Positions 54,231 to 63,560 of a stretch of DNA of 64,000 nucleotides are shown one piece after another (the first letter of the stretch is position 1; every line of letters begins with the position of its first letter). Origin of the DNA: an uncultured Bacteroides sp. (GTDB lineage Bacteria; Bacteroidota; Bacteroidia; Bacteroidales; Bacteroidaceae); NCBI RefSeq assembly GCF_963678425.1, contig NZ_OY782855.1, positions 2,108,001-2,172,000 of the forward strand, given 5' to 3'. Both the position numbers and the translations under genes were made by a program. The notes beneath the pieces are model-generated. The model made no database searches, was not told the DNA's origin, and was given only the letters and a program-made list of their open reading frames with translations.

Positions 54231-54371
54231 TTGGTGGCAGGAGTGGCAGGAAAAAAGAGCATTTTTCGGTTTCAAAAATATTTTTTTGAGAATTCCGCAA
54301 ATTGCATAATTTTCAGAATTTAATTTTCAGAATGGCAAAAAGGTTATTTTTCCTGCCACTCCTGCCACCAA
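54231..54371. repeat. Perfect 25-bp inverted repeat around a 91-base AT-rich spacer
   Basis: The arms at 54231-54255 and 54347-54371 are fully complementary; the right arm ends CTGCCACTCCTGCCACCAA and each arm contains an internal GGCAGG duplication. The spacer holds the direct repeats AATTTTCAGAA at 54308-54318 and 54322-54332, 14 bases apart. The VirE-like stop lies at 54381, ten bases outside. Confidence 0.9.
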
Positions 54372-54380
54372 ATAATCAGT

Positions 54381-56456
54381 TTACTCTTTTAAACAGATAT
54401 GATAAACTGTATACCCGTTTATCCTTTTCCATTGAAAGCCAAGTGATTTCAGGTTTTTACCCAGCTTGTTTATCATCTTTTTACTAATAGCAATCCCCGT
54501 CTTACTCTTAATATATTCCGCCAGTTTCGCAGCAGAAAGATAAATACCTTCCTCTTCACCCTCCGGTTTGCGATAATACTCATAGAACAACTCCATATCC
54601 GCATCAGTTTCCATGTAGTGCTGGTTGTGTTGTTCTACTATGCTGTTTTCTTCAGAATTGAAGTAGTAACGGAACCCTTTCAGAATCAGGTTCCATGCCT
54701 GAGCATAAAGCTGCTTGTAATCAATAGTGAAATCAAAATTGATGGGGCCGGTCACTTCATGACACAAATATCTACGGCTACCGGTATAATCTCTCAAAAT
54801 ATCCAGGTGATTGGTTGTTCCGAAGAAAGAAGCGTGACGCACAAAGTTGCGTGGTGGACGGTCCGGCGAGGTGCGTATGTTGATGTTGAACGTGGTGAAC
54901 AACTCTTTTACCGTTTCCTGATCGTAACGCTGAATGGTATCCAGCTCGTCGATATTCAGAATGGCACCAGTGCTCAGCTTCATGCGGGTGGCATTGGCGT
55001 TGTTGGAAAACACATTGGCATCGAAATGACTTTTTCGCCATTCGGGTGGTAAGAGGCGTTCCGGCCAGGTGGATTTTCCCATACCGTGCTTGCCACCAAT
55101 CAATACCAGAATCTGGTGGTTAATTACTCGGTCGTTTATCAATGAAGCAACTAATGCCACGAACCATTTGCGAAAACACCATTCAAAATATTCGGGATCT
55201 TTGGTGGGTACGGTGGCTGCCACATCGGCAATATAGTCGTGCCCATCCCATTCGGTGAAAGGAACAAAGATAAAATCCTTGAAAGGGTGGTAGGAGGGGG
55301 TAAACTCAGAATCTACCATTGCTTTTACATCATTCAGGGTGCAGTTTATTCCTTCTTTATGTGCCCGGATATAAATAGTGTTGAGGTGATGGTCGCGAAG
55401 CTCGGTCCACTCATGACTGGTATGATCGGCATAACGAAATTCAATGCCTTGCAGTATTACATTGCGGCGAAGCATGAAGTTGCGTTTGATAAACTCTTCG
55501 AGCTTGTGTGTTTCTTTCTCCACTTTTGTCAGTCCGCTGTCAGTGCCGGCCGCATCTTCGTACTCCTTGTACTTAATACGGATGGTAAGACGAAGATCAT
55601 CGGCAGTAAAATGTTCGGTGGTGCAACGTGGAAGTGCCAGTTTGGCTGTTTCTGCTTCAGGAATACCTGCCACGCAACAAAAGTATGCCAAAGCGTACAC
55701 AAACTGCGATCTGTTCTCTTTCCGGAATGACTCCACATTGAGCGCATTTGAGTAAGCGCGGTCGAAAGCTCTTCTTATTTCGGTATCCCGCTGTTCGCCA
55801 ATAGGCAGATGATCATAGGAAATTGGTTCTCCCTCCATGTTTCGGAGTAGCTTCGTTGTTTTCTTTTCGAAATCCTTCTTTGTAGCTATCAGAAATGTTT
55901 CGGCTTCGGGATTGAAGAATAGCTCAGGGTCGTAAGTGGCTGAGGTTAACTGTAATAATGAATGTTCGTTTTTCTTAAAGTCGATGTACAAACAGGATTC
56001 ATAATATAAGCTGACAACGGAAAAAGCGTGAGCGTGAAATTTGCTAATCTCCTCATTACTATCGGGTATGGAGCCGTCTGGACTGGAAACGGAAGATAGA
56101 ATTACAATTCCTGTACCTTCTGTAGTAACAAATGCTGCCAATGTATTGGGCTCTTGTGCTGCTTTATCCCGTAAGCGAATGGCTTGTTCGGGTTCCAGTT
56201 TCCCACTGTTTAGCTGAATTACTCCGTTGTACTGCTCCATATTTGTCTTTGTTCGTCCGCCCTTGAAGGATGCGGCAAAGGTAAAGGCGGGGAGTTGCTC
56301 CCAAGCTTTGGCGGAATCGCCGTTCTCATTGCGGATGTTATCGACAAGCGTTGCATACTTCAGCGCTCTGAACGAGTTGATAACTGCTTCTATAGAGAGG
56401 TTTTCTACAAACGTGGGACGTCCTTTGTTCCCACCGTTGTATAAGGATACATTCAT
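54381..56456 (-). CDS. VirE/BT4734-like primase-helicase-type protein
   Basis: 691 residues. The N-terminal part (about 30-200) resembles the VirE N-terminal/BT4734 domain, with FKGGRTKTNMEQYNGVIQL recalling primase-polymerase folds. From about 330 comes the VirE/VapE P-loop ATPase: GGKHGMGKST (Walker A, about 454-463), then NIDELDTIQ, FFGTTN and SRRYLCHEV. A winged-helix-like tail (AAKLAEYIKSKTGIAISKKMI) closes it. Such proteins occur in mobile or integrated elements and may drive replication, though Bacteroides homologues are uncharacterised. It shares the strand with an HU gene, with origin-like repeats between them. Confidence 0.85.
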   Translation of the reverse strand: MNVSLYNGGNKGRPTFVENLSIEAVINSFRALKYATLVDNIRNENGDSAKAWEQLPAFTFAASFKGGRTKTNMEQYNGVIQLNSGKLEPEQAIRLRDKAAQEPNTLAAFVTTEGTGIVILSSVSSPDGSIPDSNEEISKFHAHAFSVVSLYYESCLYIDFKKNEHSLLQLTSATYDPELFFNPEAETFLIATKKDFEKKTTKLLRNMEGEPISYDHLPIGEQRDTEIRRAFDRAYSNALNVESFRKENRSQFVYALAYFCCVAGIPEAETAKLALPRCTTEHFTADDLRLTIRIKYKEYEDAAGTDSGLTKVEKETHKLEEFIKRNFMLRRNVILQGIEFRYADHTSHEWTELRDHHLNTIYIRAHKEGINCTLNDVKAMVDSEFTPSYHPFKDFIFVPFTEWDGHDYIADVAATVPTKDPEYFEWCFRKWFVALVASLINDRVINHQILVLIGGKHGMGKSTWPERLLPPEWRKSHFDANVFSNNANATRMKLSTGAILNIDELDTIQRYDQETVKELFTTFNINIRTSPDRPPRNFVRHASFFGTTNHLDILRDYTGSRRYLCHEVTGPINFDFTIDYKQLYAQAWNLILKGFRYYFNSEENSIVEQHNQHYMETDADMELFYEYYRKPEGEEEGIYLSAAKLAEYIKSKTGIAISKKMINKLGKNLKSLGFQWKRINGYTVYHICLKE

Positions 56457-56635
56457 AGTATTAAGATTTTAAAGTTTTTATCTGGTTAAAAGGAAATGTA
56501 TATACAAAAGTCGTGCCAAAGATTTTTATTTTTGAGTCTGTTTAAAAAGACAGATACTAATACAAACTTTCATTATGAAACAATATTCTAAATATATTCT
56601 AATATTTGCAATAATAAAATATAAAATAACATTAG

Positions 56636-56668
56636 ATTGATAATTAAACAAATTAAATTATATCTTTG
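56636..56668 (+). promoter_or_regulatory. Promoter of the amino-acid permease gene
   Basis: TATCTTTG at 56661-56668 is a perfect -7; ATTG at 56636-56639 is a partial -33, spacing 21. The start codon follows 28 bases after the -7. Confidence 0.62.
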
Positions 56669-56696
56669 CGAAATAATTCTCTAGAAAAATATTCGT

Positions 56697-58442
56697 ATGG
56701 ATTTATTTGCCAAAAAATCAATTGAAGGTTTGCTGAAAGAGGCAAACGAAACCGATAGTCACTCTTTAAAGAAGTCACTTGGCGTTGGTAAACTAATAGC
56801 ATTGGGTATTGGTGCAATAATTGGTGCCGGACTATTTTCCATTACCGGTGCCGCGGCTGCTGAACAAGCCGGACCAGCTATCACCATTTCATTCTTAATA
56901 GCAGCTCTGGGGTGTGGCTTTGCCGGACTATGTTATGCCGAATTTGCATCAATGATTCCGGTGGCGGGAAGTGCTTATACTTATTCTTACGCAACAATGG
57001 GCGAATTTATTGCCTGGATTATCGGCTGGGATTTAGTTTTGGAATATGCCGTAGCAGCTGCAACGGTAAGCATTAGCTGGAGCCGTTATTTAATAAAATT
57101 CCTGGATGGGTTTGGTGTCCATTTACCTCAGAGTCTGACGGCTTGCCCGTGGGACGGAGGAATCATAAATTTACCCGCAGTATTTATTATAATTCTGATG
57201 ACACTGCTCCTGATAAAAGGAACAGAAGGCAGCACCCGGTTCAACTCTATTATTGTGACACTGAAGATTGGGGTAGTTCTGGTCTTTATATTCCTTGGAT
57301 GGAAATATATAAATATAGATAATTACACTCCATACATTCCTGAAAACACAGGAACATTCGGCACATACGGATGGACCGGAATTATACGTGCGGCAGCAAT
57401 CGTATTCTTTGCCTTCATTGGATTCGATGCGGTGAGTACGGCAGCTCAGGAAGCAAAAAGACCTAAACGAGACATGCCTATCGGAATACTTGTTTCACTA
57501 CTGGTATGCACCATTCTTTATTTGTTATTCGCTCACGTGATGACCGGTGTTGCTAATTATACAGAATTTAAAGGTCATGATGGCATTGCTCCGGTAGCAA
57601 TTGCTATTGAGCATATGGGGCATGCAAATGCAAATGGTCTTATCATTCCTGATTATCCATGGCTTAACCGCGCTATCATATTGGCAATTCTTGCAGGATA
57701 CTCTTCTGTTATCATGGTAATGCTTTTAGGTCAAAGCCGGGTATTCTACAGCATGAGTAAAGACGGATTATTGCCGAAAGTTTTCTCTCAGGTTCATCCC
57801 AAATACCGGACTCCGGCTAAAAGTAATCTGCTATTCTTATTGCTTGTGAGCCTATTTGCTGCTCTGGTACCTTCCCGTGTTGCCGGTGAGATGACAAGTA
57901 TAGGAACTCTTCTTGCCTTTATCCTGGTCTGTGTTGGAATAATCGTTTTACGAAAAAAGATGCCGGATGCTCCAAGATCGTTTAAAACACCTCTCGTACC
58001 TTTAATACCTATTTGTGGTGTAGCTACATGTTTATTCATGATGGTTTTCCTTCCTGCCGATACATGGATCCGGTTAATTGTATGGATGTTGATTGGTCTG
58101 GACATTTACGCCGCATATGGTATGAAACATAGTAAAATTGGCAATTACCAGGGAATAGAACGTTCCGGCCAGTCTGTTTTAAATCTTACCGGAATGTCGT
58201 TATCTCTGATTCTTATCTTTGTTGCTTTCTGGCATCAGCAGACAGCCGGATGGGATAGCAGCAAGATCCTGTTAATCGTAGCGCTTGTCCTTTCGATCGT
58301 TCATTTAATATTTTTCGGAATGCGATTGGGTAAAAAAATGAATTACTCAGCCATACCAGCTATCGGAAAAATGAAATTGGTCTATCTGAGAGTAATCAAT
58401 AAAGATGATGTTGCTGATAAACATCTCAGGAAAGACGATTAA
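56697..58442 (+). CDS. APC-family amino-acid permease (YfnA/cationic amino-acid transporter type)
   Basis: 581 residues with at least 12 membrane segments plus two more near the C-terminus, as in the CAT-like subgroup. IGAIIGAGLFSITG (about 37-50) is the TM1 glycine-rich substrate-binding loop, and FFAFIGFDAVSTAAQEAKRPKRDMP (split here as FFAFIGFDAVSTA and EAKRPKRDMP, about 235-260) is the TM6 and cytoplasmic-loop signature. Substrate is unknown; cationic or neutral amino acids are likely. It is an inner-membrane proton symporter or exchanger by family. It is not part of the minus-strand island and marks its right border. Confidence 0.92.
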   Translation: MDLFAKKSIEGLLKEANETDSHSLKKSLGVGKLIALGIGAIIGAGLFSITGAAAAEQAGPAITISFLIAALGCGFAGLCYAEFASMIPVAGSAYTYSYATMGEFIAWIIGWDLVLEYAVAAATVSISWSRYLIKFLDGFGVHLPQSLTACPWDGGIINLPAVFIIILMTLLLIKGTEGSTRFNSIIVTLKIGVVLVFIFLGWKYINIDNYTPYIPENTGTFGTYGWTGIIRAAAIVFFAFIGFDAVSTAAQEAKRPKRDMPIGILVSLLVCTILYLLFAHVMTGVANYTEFKGHDGIAPVAIAIEHMGHANANGLIIPDYPWLNRAIILAILAGYSSVIMVMLLGQSRVFYSMSKDGLLPKVFSQVHPKYRTPAKSNLLFLLLVSLFAALVPSRVAGEMTSIGTLLAFILVCVGIIVLRKKMPDAPRSFKTPLVPLIPICGVATCLFMMVFLPADTWIRLIVWMLIGLDIYAAYGMKHSKIGNYQGIERSGQSVLNLTGMSLSLILIFVAFWHQQTAGWDSSKILLIVALVLSIVHLIFFGMRLGKKMNYSAIPAIGKMKLVYLRVINKDDVADKHLRKDD

Positions 58443-58468
58443 CTGAACAACTATTATATATCTGATTC

Positions 58469-58510
58469 AAGGCTGCCCGGAAGAATTTTCTGAGCAGCCT
58501 TCTTTTATTC
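58469..58510 (+). terminator. Terminator of the permease gene
   Basis: AAGGCTGC (58469-58476) pairs with GCAGCCTT (58494-58501), followed by CTTTTATTC. Confidence 0.85.
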
Positions 58511-58638
58511 TTTAACCAGCTCAGTATGAGCTTCAAGTTATCCAAAACAGAAAACTTTTAAGATCAGAAATAAAAAAAAGTTTTCCAAAACTTTCTTATT
58601 TAACATTTCCAAAGGAGACAACTTATCAGATTATCTAC

Positions 58639-58646
58639 TATCTTTG
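58639..58646 (+). promoter_or_regulatory. -7 element of the nrdD operon
   Basis: TATCTTTG matches the Bacteroides consensus exactly and puts the transcript start near 58653, right at the 5' end of the riboswitch. A clear -33 is not seen. Confidence 0.65.
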
Positions 58647-58649
58647 TCT

Positions 58650-58825
58650 CAGTTTTGGTAACAAAGCAATGCTTTAGGAGAATAAGGGAATACCGTGAGA
58701 TCCGGTAACAGTACCCGCTGCTGTGATTCTCGATGAACTTGAGTAATAAGCCACTGCAATTATTTGTGGGAAGGCACTACAAGGGAGAGATAAGTCAGAA
58801 AACCTGCCAGAACTACACATATAGA
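58650..58825 (+). promoter_or_regulatory. Cobalamin (B12) riboswitch upstream of nrdD
   Basis: The conserved parts occur in order: GGGAATACCGTGAGATCCGG (58686-58705), then the CCCGCTGCTGTGATTC block (58714-58729), the B12-box AAGCCACTG with GTGGGAAGGC (58748-58776), and AGTCAGAAAACCTGCC (58794-58809). A hairpin CGCCAAA (58870-58876) with TTTGGCG (58888-58894) in the following leader may belong to the expression platform. In this family, adenosylcobalamin or related forms bind and lower expression of the downstream genes. Confidence 0.93.
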
Positions 58826-58995
58826 ATATCTTACGCTTTCGGGAGTTAGAGCAAGAGAAAACAGGAATCCGCCAAAGTAGAACATCTTTTGGCGAAGATC
58901 TCTTACCGACTTATTTTCTTCCTGCGATCCCCGGCAAAGTTTTCTAAATGTGACAACTTATTAAAGTTAAAAGTTTCACAAAAAGAATAAGAATC

Positions 58996-61383
58996 ATGAA
59001 CTACGCTGAGATTTGTATTATCAAAAGAGATGGGAAAAAGGAGGATTTTTCCATCAGTAAAATCAAAAATGCAGTAACGAAAGCATTCGATGCTACAGGT
59101 ATCAAAGAAGAAGATAAGCTGATAGCTGATATTACGATGCGTGTAATAAGCAACTTTACCACCCCAACTATTTCGGTGGAGCAAATTCAGGACCTGGTTG
59201 AAAAGGAATTAATGAAAGTTCAACCCGAAGTGGCTAAGAAATACATTATCTACCGGGAATGGAGAAATACCGAACGTGATAAGAAAACTCAGATCAAACA
59301 CATCATGGATGGTATTGTTGCCATTGACAAAAATGATGTAAATCTCAGCAATGCCAATATGTCGAGTCACACTCCGGCAGGACAGATGATGACTTTTGCC
59401 TCGGAAGTGACAAAAGACTATACCTATAAATACCTGCTTCCAAAGAAATTTGCCGTGGCTCACCAATTAGGCGATATTCATATCCATGACCTGGATTATT
59501 ATCCTACCAAGACAACCACCTGCATTCAGTATGATCTGGAGGATCTCTTTGAACGCGGATTTCGTACCAAGAATGGAAGTATCCGTACCCCCCAATCTAT
59601 TCAGAGCTATGCTACATTGGCAACCATTATTTTCCAGACAAACCAGAACGAACAGCATGGAGGACAATCCATACCGGCTTTCGATTTCTTCATGGCAAAG
59701 GGAGTTCTGAAATCTTTCCAGAAGCACCTTACATCTCTTCTCGGATTCTATTTCTCGATGAAAGATAAAACCGTTGATGAAAAATCACTGAAAACAATCA
59801 TAAAAGAAAATATTACCTCCATCAAAACAAATGAACTGGAACGAGATACACTTTGTGTGGTTCTTACAGCACTACAGGTTAACCTGGAAAAGGATGCACT
59901 CAACCGGATCATTGAGAAAGCATTCTCTTCTACCAGGAAAGATACTCATCAGGCAATGGAAGGATTTATCCATAACCTGAACACGATGCACTCCAGAGGT
60001 GGGAACCAGGTGGTTTTCAGTTCTATAAATTACGGAACAGACACTTCTGCTGAAGGGCGACTGGTGATTGAAGAATTGCTTACCGCCACTATGGAAGGAT
60101 TGGGAAGCCGCGGAGAGGTTCCGGTATTCCCTATTCAGATCTTTAAAATTAAGGATGGTGTCTCCTATTCAGAAGAAGATTATCAGAAAGCAATGGTAGA
60201 TTTTGAGGCTGCCATGAGTGGAAAAGTAAAATTCAGCACGCCCAATTTTGACCTGTTCCTGAAAGCTTGCCGTACAACCGCAAAAGCTCTTTTCCCAAAC
60301 TTCATGTTTCTGGATACTCCATATAATATAAACGAATTGTGGAGAGCGGATGATCCGAAACGTTACCGGTATGAACTGGCTACCATGGGATGCCGCACCC
60401 GGGTATTCGAGAATGTGGCCGGAGAAAAGAGCTCTCTTGGAAGAGGAAACCTCTCTTTCACCACAATCAATCTGCCACGTTTAGCTATTGAAGCAAGAAT
60501 GAAAGCAGAAAGCATGGTGGAAACATCCAACAAAGATGCACTGGAGCTGAAAGAGAAAGAGTTATTCCTCCGGTCGGTTCGCAGCATGTCACAACTCGTT
60601 GCAGACCAGCTTTACACCCGATACGAGTATCAGCGCACCGCTCTTGCCCGTCAGTTTCCTTTCATGATGGGGAATGATGTATGGAAAGGTGGCGGCAATC
60701 TTGATCCAAACGAAGAAGTAGGCGATGTTCTTCGCAGCGGAACGCTGGGTATTGGTTTTATAGGCGGACACAATGCAATGATGGCACTCTACGGAGAAGG
60801 GCACGGCCACAACCAAAAAGCATGGAACACACTGCATGAAACCATAAAGGAGATAAATAAGGTGGCGGATGAATACAAGGCCAAATACAACCTGAATTAC
60901 TCCGTGCTTGCCACTCCTGCAGAAGGCCTGTCGGGACGCTTTACCCGTATGGATCGCAGGAAATATGGTAAGATTGCAGGAGTAACAGACAAAGATTATT
61001 ACGTTAACTCTTTCCACGTCGATGTAAAAGAGCCTATCAGCATTGTGGAAAAGATTAAACGGGAAGCTCCTTTCCATGCCATAACCCGTGGCGGACACAT
61101 CACTTACGTGGAACTGGATGGCGAAGCGCAAAAGAATGTAAAAGCTATTACCAAGATTGTCAAAGTGATGCACGACGAAGGCATTGGGTACGGTTCTATC
61201 AATCACCCGGTAGATACTTGCAATGCTTGCGGCTACAGAGGAATGATTTATGATAAGTGTCCGGTATGCCAAAGTGAGAATATCATGAGAATGAGAAGAA
61301 TCACCGGATACCTTACAGGGGATCTGAGTACCTGGAACTCCGCCAAACGGGCTGAGGAACACGACCGGGTGAAGCATCACTAA
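58996..61383 (+). CDS. nrdD: Anaerobic (class III) ribonucleoside-triphosphate reductase
   Basis: 795 residues. An ATP-cone (about 5-95) precedes the glycyl-radical barrel. The glycyl radical is G771 in RRITGYLTGDLSTW, close to the C-terminus, and a zinc site is formed by C742, C745, C755 and C758. Reduces ribonucleoside triphosphates to deoxy forms without oxygen, using formate in most members. It is preceded by the cobalamin riboswitch and followed, after 155 bases, by its activase nrdG. Control by B12 suggests a B12-dependent ribonucleotide reductase elsewhere in the genome. Confidence 0.96.
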   Translation: MNYAEICIIKRDGKKEDFSISKIKNAVTKAFDATGIKEEDKLIADITMRVISNFTTPTISVEQIQDLVEKELMKVQPEVAKKYIIYREWRNTERDKKTQIKHIMDGIVAIDKNDVNLSNANMSSHTPAGQMMTFASEVTKDYTYKYLLPKKFAVAHQLGDIHIHDLDYYPTKTTTCIQYDLEDLFERGFRTKNGSIRTPQSIQSYATLATIIFQTNQNEQHGGQSIPAFDFFMAKGVLKSFQKHLTSLLGFYFSMKDKTVDEKSLKTIIKENITSIKTNELERDTLCVVLTALQVNLEKDALNRIIEKAFSSTRKDTHQAMEGFIHNLNTMHSRGGNQVVFSSINYGTDTSAEGRLVIEELLTATMEGLGSRGEVPVFPIQIFKIKDGVSYSEEDYQKAMVDFEAAMSGKVKFSTPNFDLFLKACRTTAKALFPNFMFLDTPYNINELWRADDPKRYRYELATMGCRTRVFENVAGEKSSLGRGNLSFTTINLPRLAIEARMKAESMVETSNKDALELKEKELFLRSVRSMSQLVADQLYTRYEYQRTALARQFPFMMGNDVWKGGGNLDPNEEVGDVLRSGTLGIGFIGGHNAMMALYGEGHGHNQKAWNTLHETIKEINKVADEYKAKYNLNYSVLATPAEGLSGRFTRMDRRKYGKIAGVTDKDYYVNSFHVDVKEPISIVEKIKREAPFHAITRGGHITYVELDGEAQKNVKAITKIVKVMHDEGIGYGSINHPVDTCNACGYRGMIYDKCPVCQSENIMRMRRITGYLTGDLSTWNSAKRAEEHDRVKHH

Positions 61384-61538
61384 CCATTCCCCGAATAAGT
61401 ATAAGAATACAAGTCTATTGGCTATGTTTTATCATCAGTGGAATCGTTATAAAGAGAAGAATAATAACCAGATAAAGAGACTGAACAGCGGTGCATTACA
61501 TTGCTGCCCGGTTTCTTTAAAGAGAATATAAAGGAAAA

Positions 61539-62084
61539 ATGTCGGAACAGCTTTATCTGCTTTTTACTTATCCCGAAACAATTGTAGACGGCGAAGGAAT
61601 CCGTTACTCCATCTACCTGGCAGGATGCCGGCACCACTGCCCGGGATGCCAGAATCCCAGCACATGGAATTCCAGACAAGGCACTCTTTTAACGGATGAA
61701 AAGATCTGTAATATGATACAAGAAATTAACTCTAATCCTTTACTGGACGGCGTTACCTTCTCGGGAGGGGATCCTTTTTATAATCCAAAAGCTTTTTTGC
61801 CTCTTATCAGACGGATAAAAGAGGAAACCGGACAGAACATCTGGTGCTATACAGGATATACCTATGAGGAATTGCAGGCGAATACTGAGTTAAAAGCCGT
61901 TCTTCCGTATATTGACACGTTAGTGGATGGACGATTCGTGCAAGCGGAATATTCTCCCTACCTGGAATTCCGGGGAAGTGCCAATCAGCGGATTATTCAT
62001 TTAAAACACAAGCCATGTATAAGTAACAGTTCAAAGAGACTTCACTTAACAGAGCAACCTCTGAATTGTTTCATAAGAGTGTAG
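61539..62084 (+). CDS. nrdG: Anaerobic ribonucleotide reductase activating protein (radical SAM)
   Basis: 181 residues. The radical-SAM cysteines are C30, C34 and C37 in CRHHCPGC, and DGVTFSGGDPFYNP (about 70-83) is the SAM-binding GGE-like segment. It abstracts a hydrogen from G771 of NrdD to install the glycyl radical. The C-terminal ~20 residues (from about KRLHLTEQ) go past the usual fold end and look less conserved. It lies 155 bases after nrdD with no terminator between, so both respond to the riboswitch. A very strong hairpin ends the operon. Confidence 0.95.
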   Translation: MSEQLYLLFTYPETIVDGEGIRYSIYLAGCRHHCPGCQNPSTWNSRQGTLLTDEKICNMIQEINSNPLLDGVTFSGGDPFYNPKAFLPLIRRIKEETGQNIWCYTGYTYEELQANTELKAVLPYIDTLVDGRFVQAEYSPYLEFRGSANQRIIHLKHKPCISNSSKRLHLTEQPLNCFIRV

Positions 62085-62120
62085 TTCATAGCATATTTCA
62101 GAAACTTCACTTACTCTTAA

Positions 62121-62178
62121 AAAACAGAAACCGCGCAAAGGATTATTTAATTCCTTTGCGCGGTTTCTGTTTTTATAT
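62121..62178. terminator. Strong bidirectional terminator between nrdG and rseP
   Basis: AAAACAGAAACCGCGCAAAG (62121-62140) plus one G pairs perfectly with its complement ending TTTCTGTTTT at 62174, loop about 11 bases, followed by T-rich DNA. Confidence 0.95.
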
Positions 62179-62193
62179 ATCAGGCGGCTTTAT

Positions 62194-63549
62194 CTATTTA
62201 AAGAAAAACCGCAGAACGTCATTGAAGTTTGCCCATATTAACAGAGCAAATAATAAAACCATACCTGTCATCTGAGCATATTCCATAAACTTATCACTTG
62301 GCTTGCGACGCGCTACAATCTCATAAATAAGGAAAAGCACATGTCCGCCATCCAAGGCAGGAATTGGAAGAATGTTCATAAAGGCAAGGATAATGGAAAG
62401 AAAAGCTGTCATCTCCCAGAAGCGATGCCAATCCCATTGTGCAGGGAAGATACTTCCGATAGTTCCAAATCCACCCAGACTATTTGCTCCTTCTTTAGAG
62501 AATACAAACTTCATATCACTTACATATCCTTTAAGCGTATTCACACCAAGAGCAATTCCGGCAGGAAAAGATTCAAAGAATCCGTATTCCTTAGTGGTCA
62601 CTTTAAAGAAATGATCTGGTCCATATGGGTAGGCACTACCTTTATATGATGAGTCCAGCTGAACTGTCACTGTATCTGCAACACCCGCTCTGGCATAAAC
62701 AATGTTCACAATGCGGGATGCACCCTTGACACTATCCTTTGGCGCATTTGATTTCAGTTTATTTATTACAGCATCATAGTCGTCAAAAACAGGAGTCAGA
62801 GTTCCATTAACAGCTATAATACTATCACCTCTCTGCATCCCTGCTTTGGCATAACCACCGTTCGGCATAATACTATCAAGTACGTACGGAACACGACAAT
62901 GATACGGCGCAATATTGGCAGCCATAAATCGGTTCATCAGATCCTTAGGGATTTGTACATATACATTTTTGCCGTTACGCTCTACAGTTACCTCCTTAGC
63001 GTTAACTATCTGACGAATCATTTTAGAGTAACGCCCTAAGTCTTCGCCATCAGCTTTCAGAAGAATATCTCCGTCCTGGAAACCTACTTGCTTGGTTACC
63101 TCGCTAAATTGCATTCCCTTCTTCATATCTTTGGGAAGCATATAGGAATCGCCCCATGCAAAAAGAATCATGGAATAGATAAACAATGCCAGCAGGAAGT
63201 TGAACAATACTCCACCAATCATGATCAGTAACCGCTGACCGGCAGGCTTAGAACGAAATTCCCAAGATTGCTCAGGTTGTTTCATTTGTTCTTTATCCAT
63301 TGACTCATCTATCATTCCGGATATCTTAACATATCCGCCCAAAGGTAACCAACCTACACCATATTCAGTTTCACTGTTTTTTGGTTTAAACTTGAAAAGT
63401 GTAAACCACGGGTCGAAAAATAAACAGAATTTTTCTACCCTCACTTTAAAAAGACGGGCAAAGAGAAAGTGTCCTCCTTCATGGATAACAACCAATAATG
63501 ATAAACTCATTATCAATTGCAGGGCACGGATCAAGAATGTTTCCATCAA
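62194..63549 (-). CDS. rseP: RIP metalloprotease RseP (site-2 protease)
   Basis: 451 residues. The membrane zinc site is HEGGH at 23-27 in TM1 and LDGGH near 397 in the third segment; two PDZ domains lie between (about 125-320; FQDGDILLKADGEDL and GMQRGDSIIAVNG). It cleaves membrane-embedded segments such as anti-sigma factor or signal-peptide remnants. It starts 11 bases after the dxr stop, and dxr-rseP cotranscription is a common Bacteroidetes arrangement. Confidence 0.95.
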   Translation of the reverse strand: MMETFLIRALQLIMSLSLLVVIHEGGHFLFARLFKVRVEKFCLFFDPWFTLFKFKPKNSETEYGVGWLPLGGYVKISGMIDESMDKEQMKQPEQSWEFRSKPAGQRLLIMIGGVLFNFLLALFIYSMILFAWGDSYMLPKDMKKGMQFSEVTKQVGFQDGDILLKADGEDLGRYSKMIRQIVNAKEVTVERNGKNVYVQIPKDLMNRFMAANIAPYHCRVPYVLDSIMPNGGYAKAGMQRGDSIIAVNGTLTPVFDDYDAVINKLKSNAPKDSVKGASRIVNIVYARAGVADTVTVQLDSSYKGSAYPYGPDHFFKVTTKEYGFFESFPAGIALGVNTLKGYVSDMKFVFSKEGANSLGGFGTIGSIFPAQWDWHRFWEMTAFLSIILAFMNILPIPALDGGHVLFLIYEIVARRKPSDKFMEYAQMTGMVLLFALLIWANFNDVLRFFFK

Positions 63550-63560
63550 TTAATTATCTA

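Larger units (their letters stand above)
54034..54380. other. 347-base structured non-coding region between VirE-like and HU genes
   Basis: No gene seen. From right to left it contains one arm of a perfect 25-bp inverted repeat, AATTTTCAGAA direct repeats, the second arm, and two palindromes before the HU gene; details are in separate entries. Confidence 0.8.
58443..58995. other. 553-base intergenic region: terminator, promoter and cobalamin riboswitch
   Basis: Contains the permease terminator (58469-58510), a -7 box (58639-58646), the riboswitch (about 58650-58825) and about 170 bases of expression platform before nrdD. No protein gene. Confidence 0.85.

Noticed and set aside
53400..56456. 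Integrative conjugative element
   Set aside because: No integrase, relaxase or Tra genes and no tRNA or direct-repeat att sites were found in or around the region.
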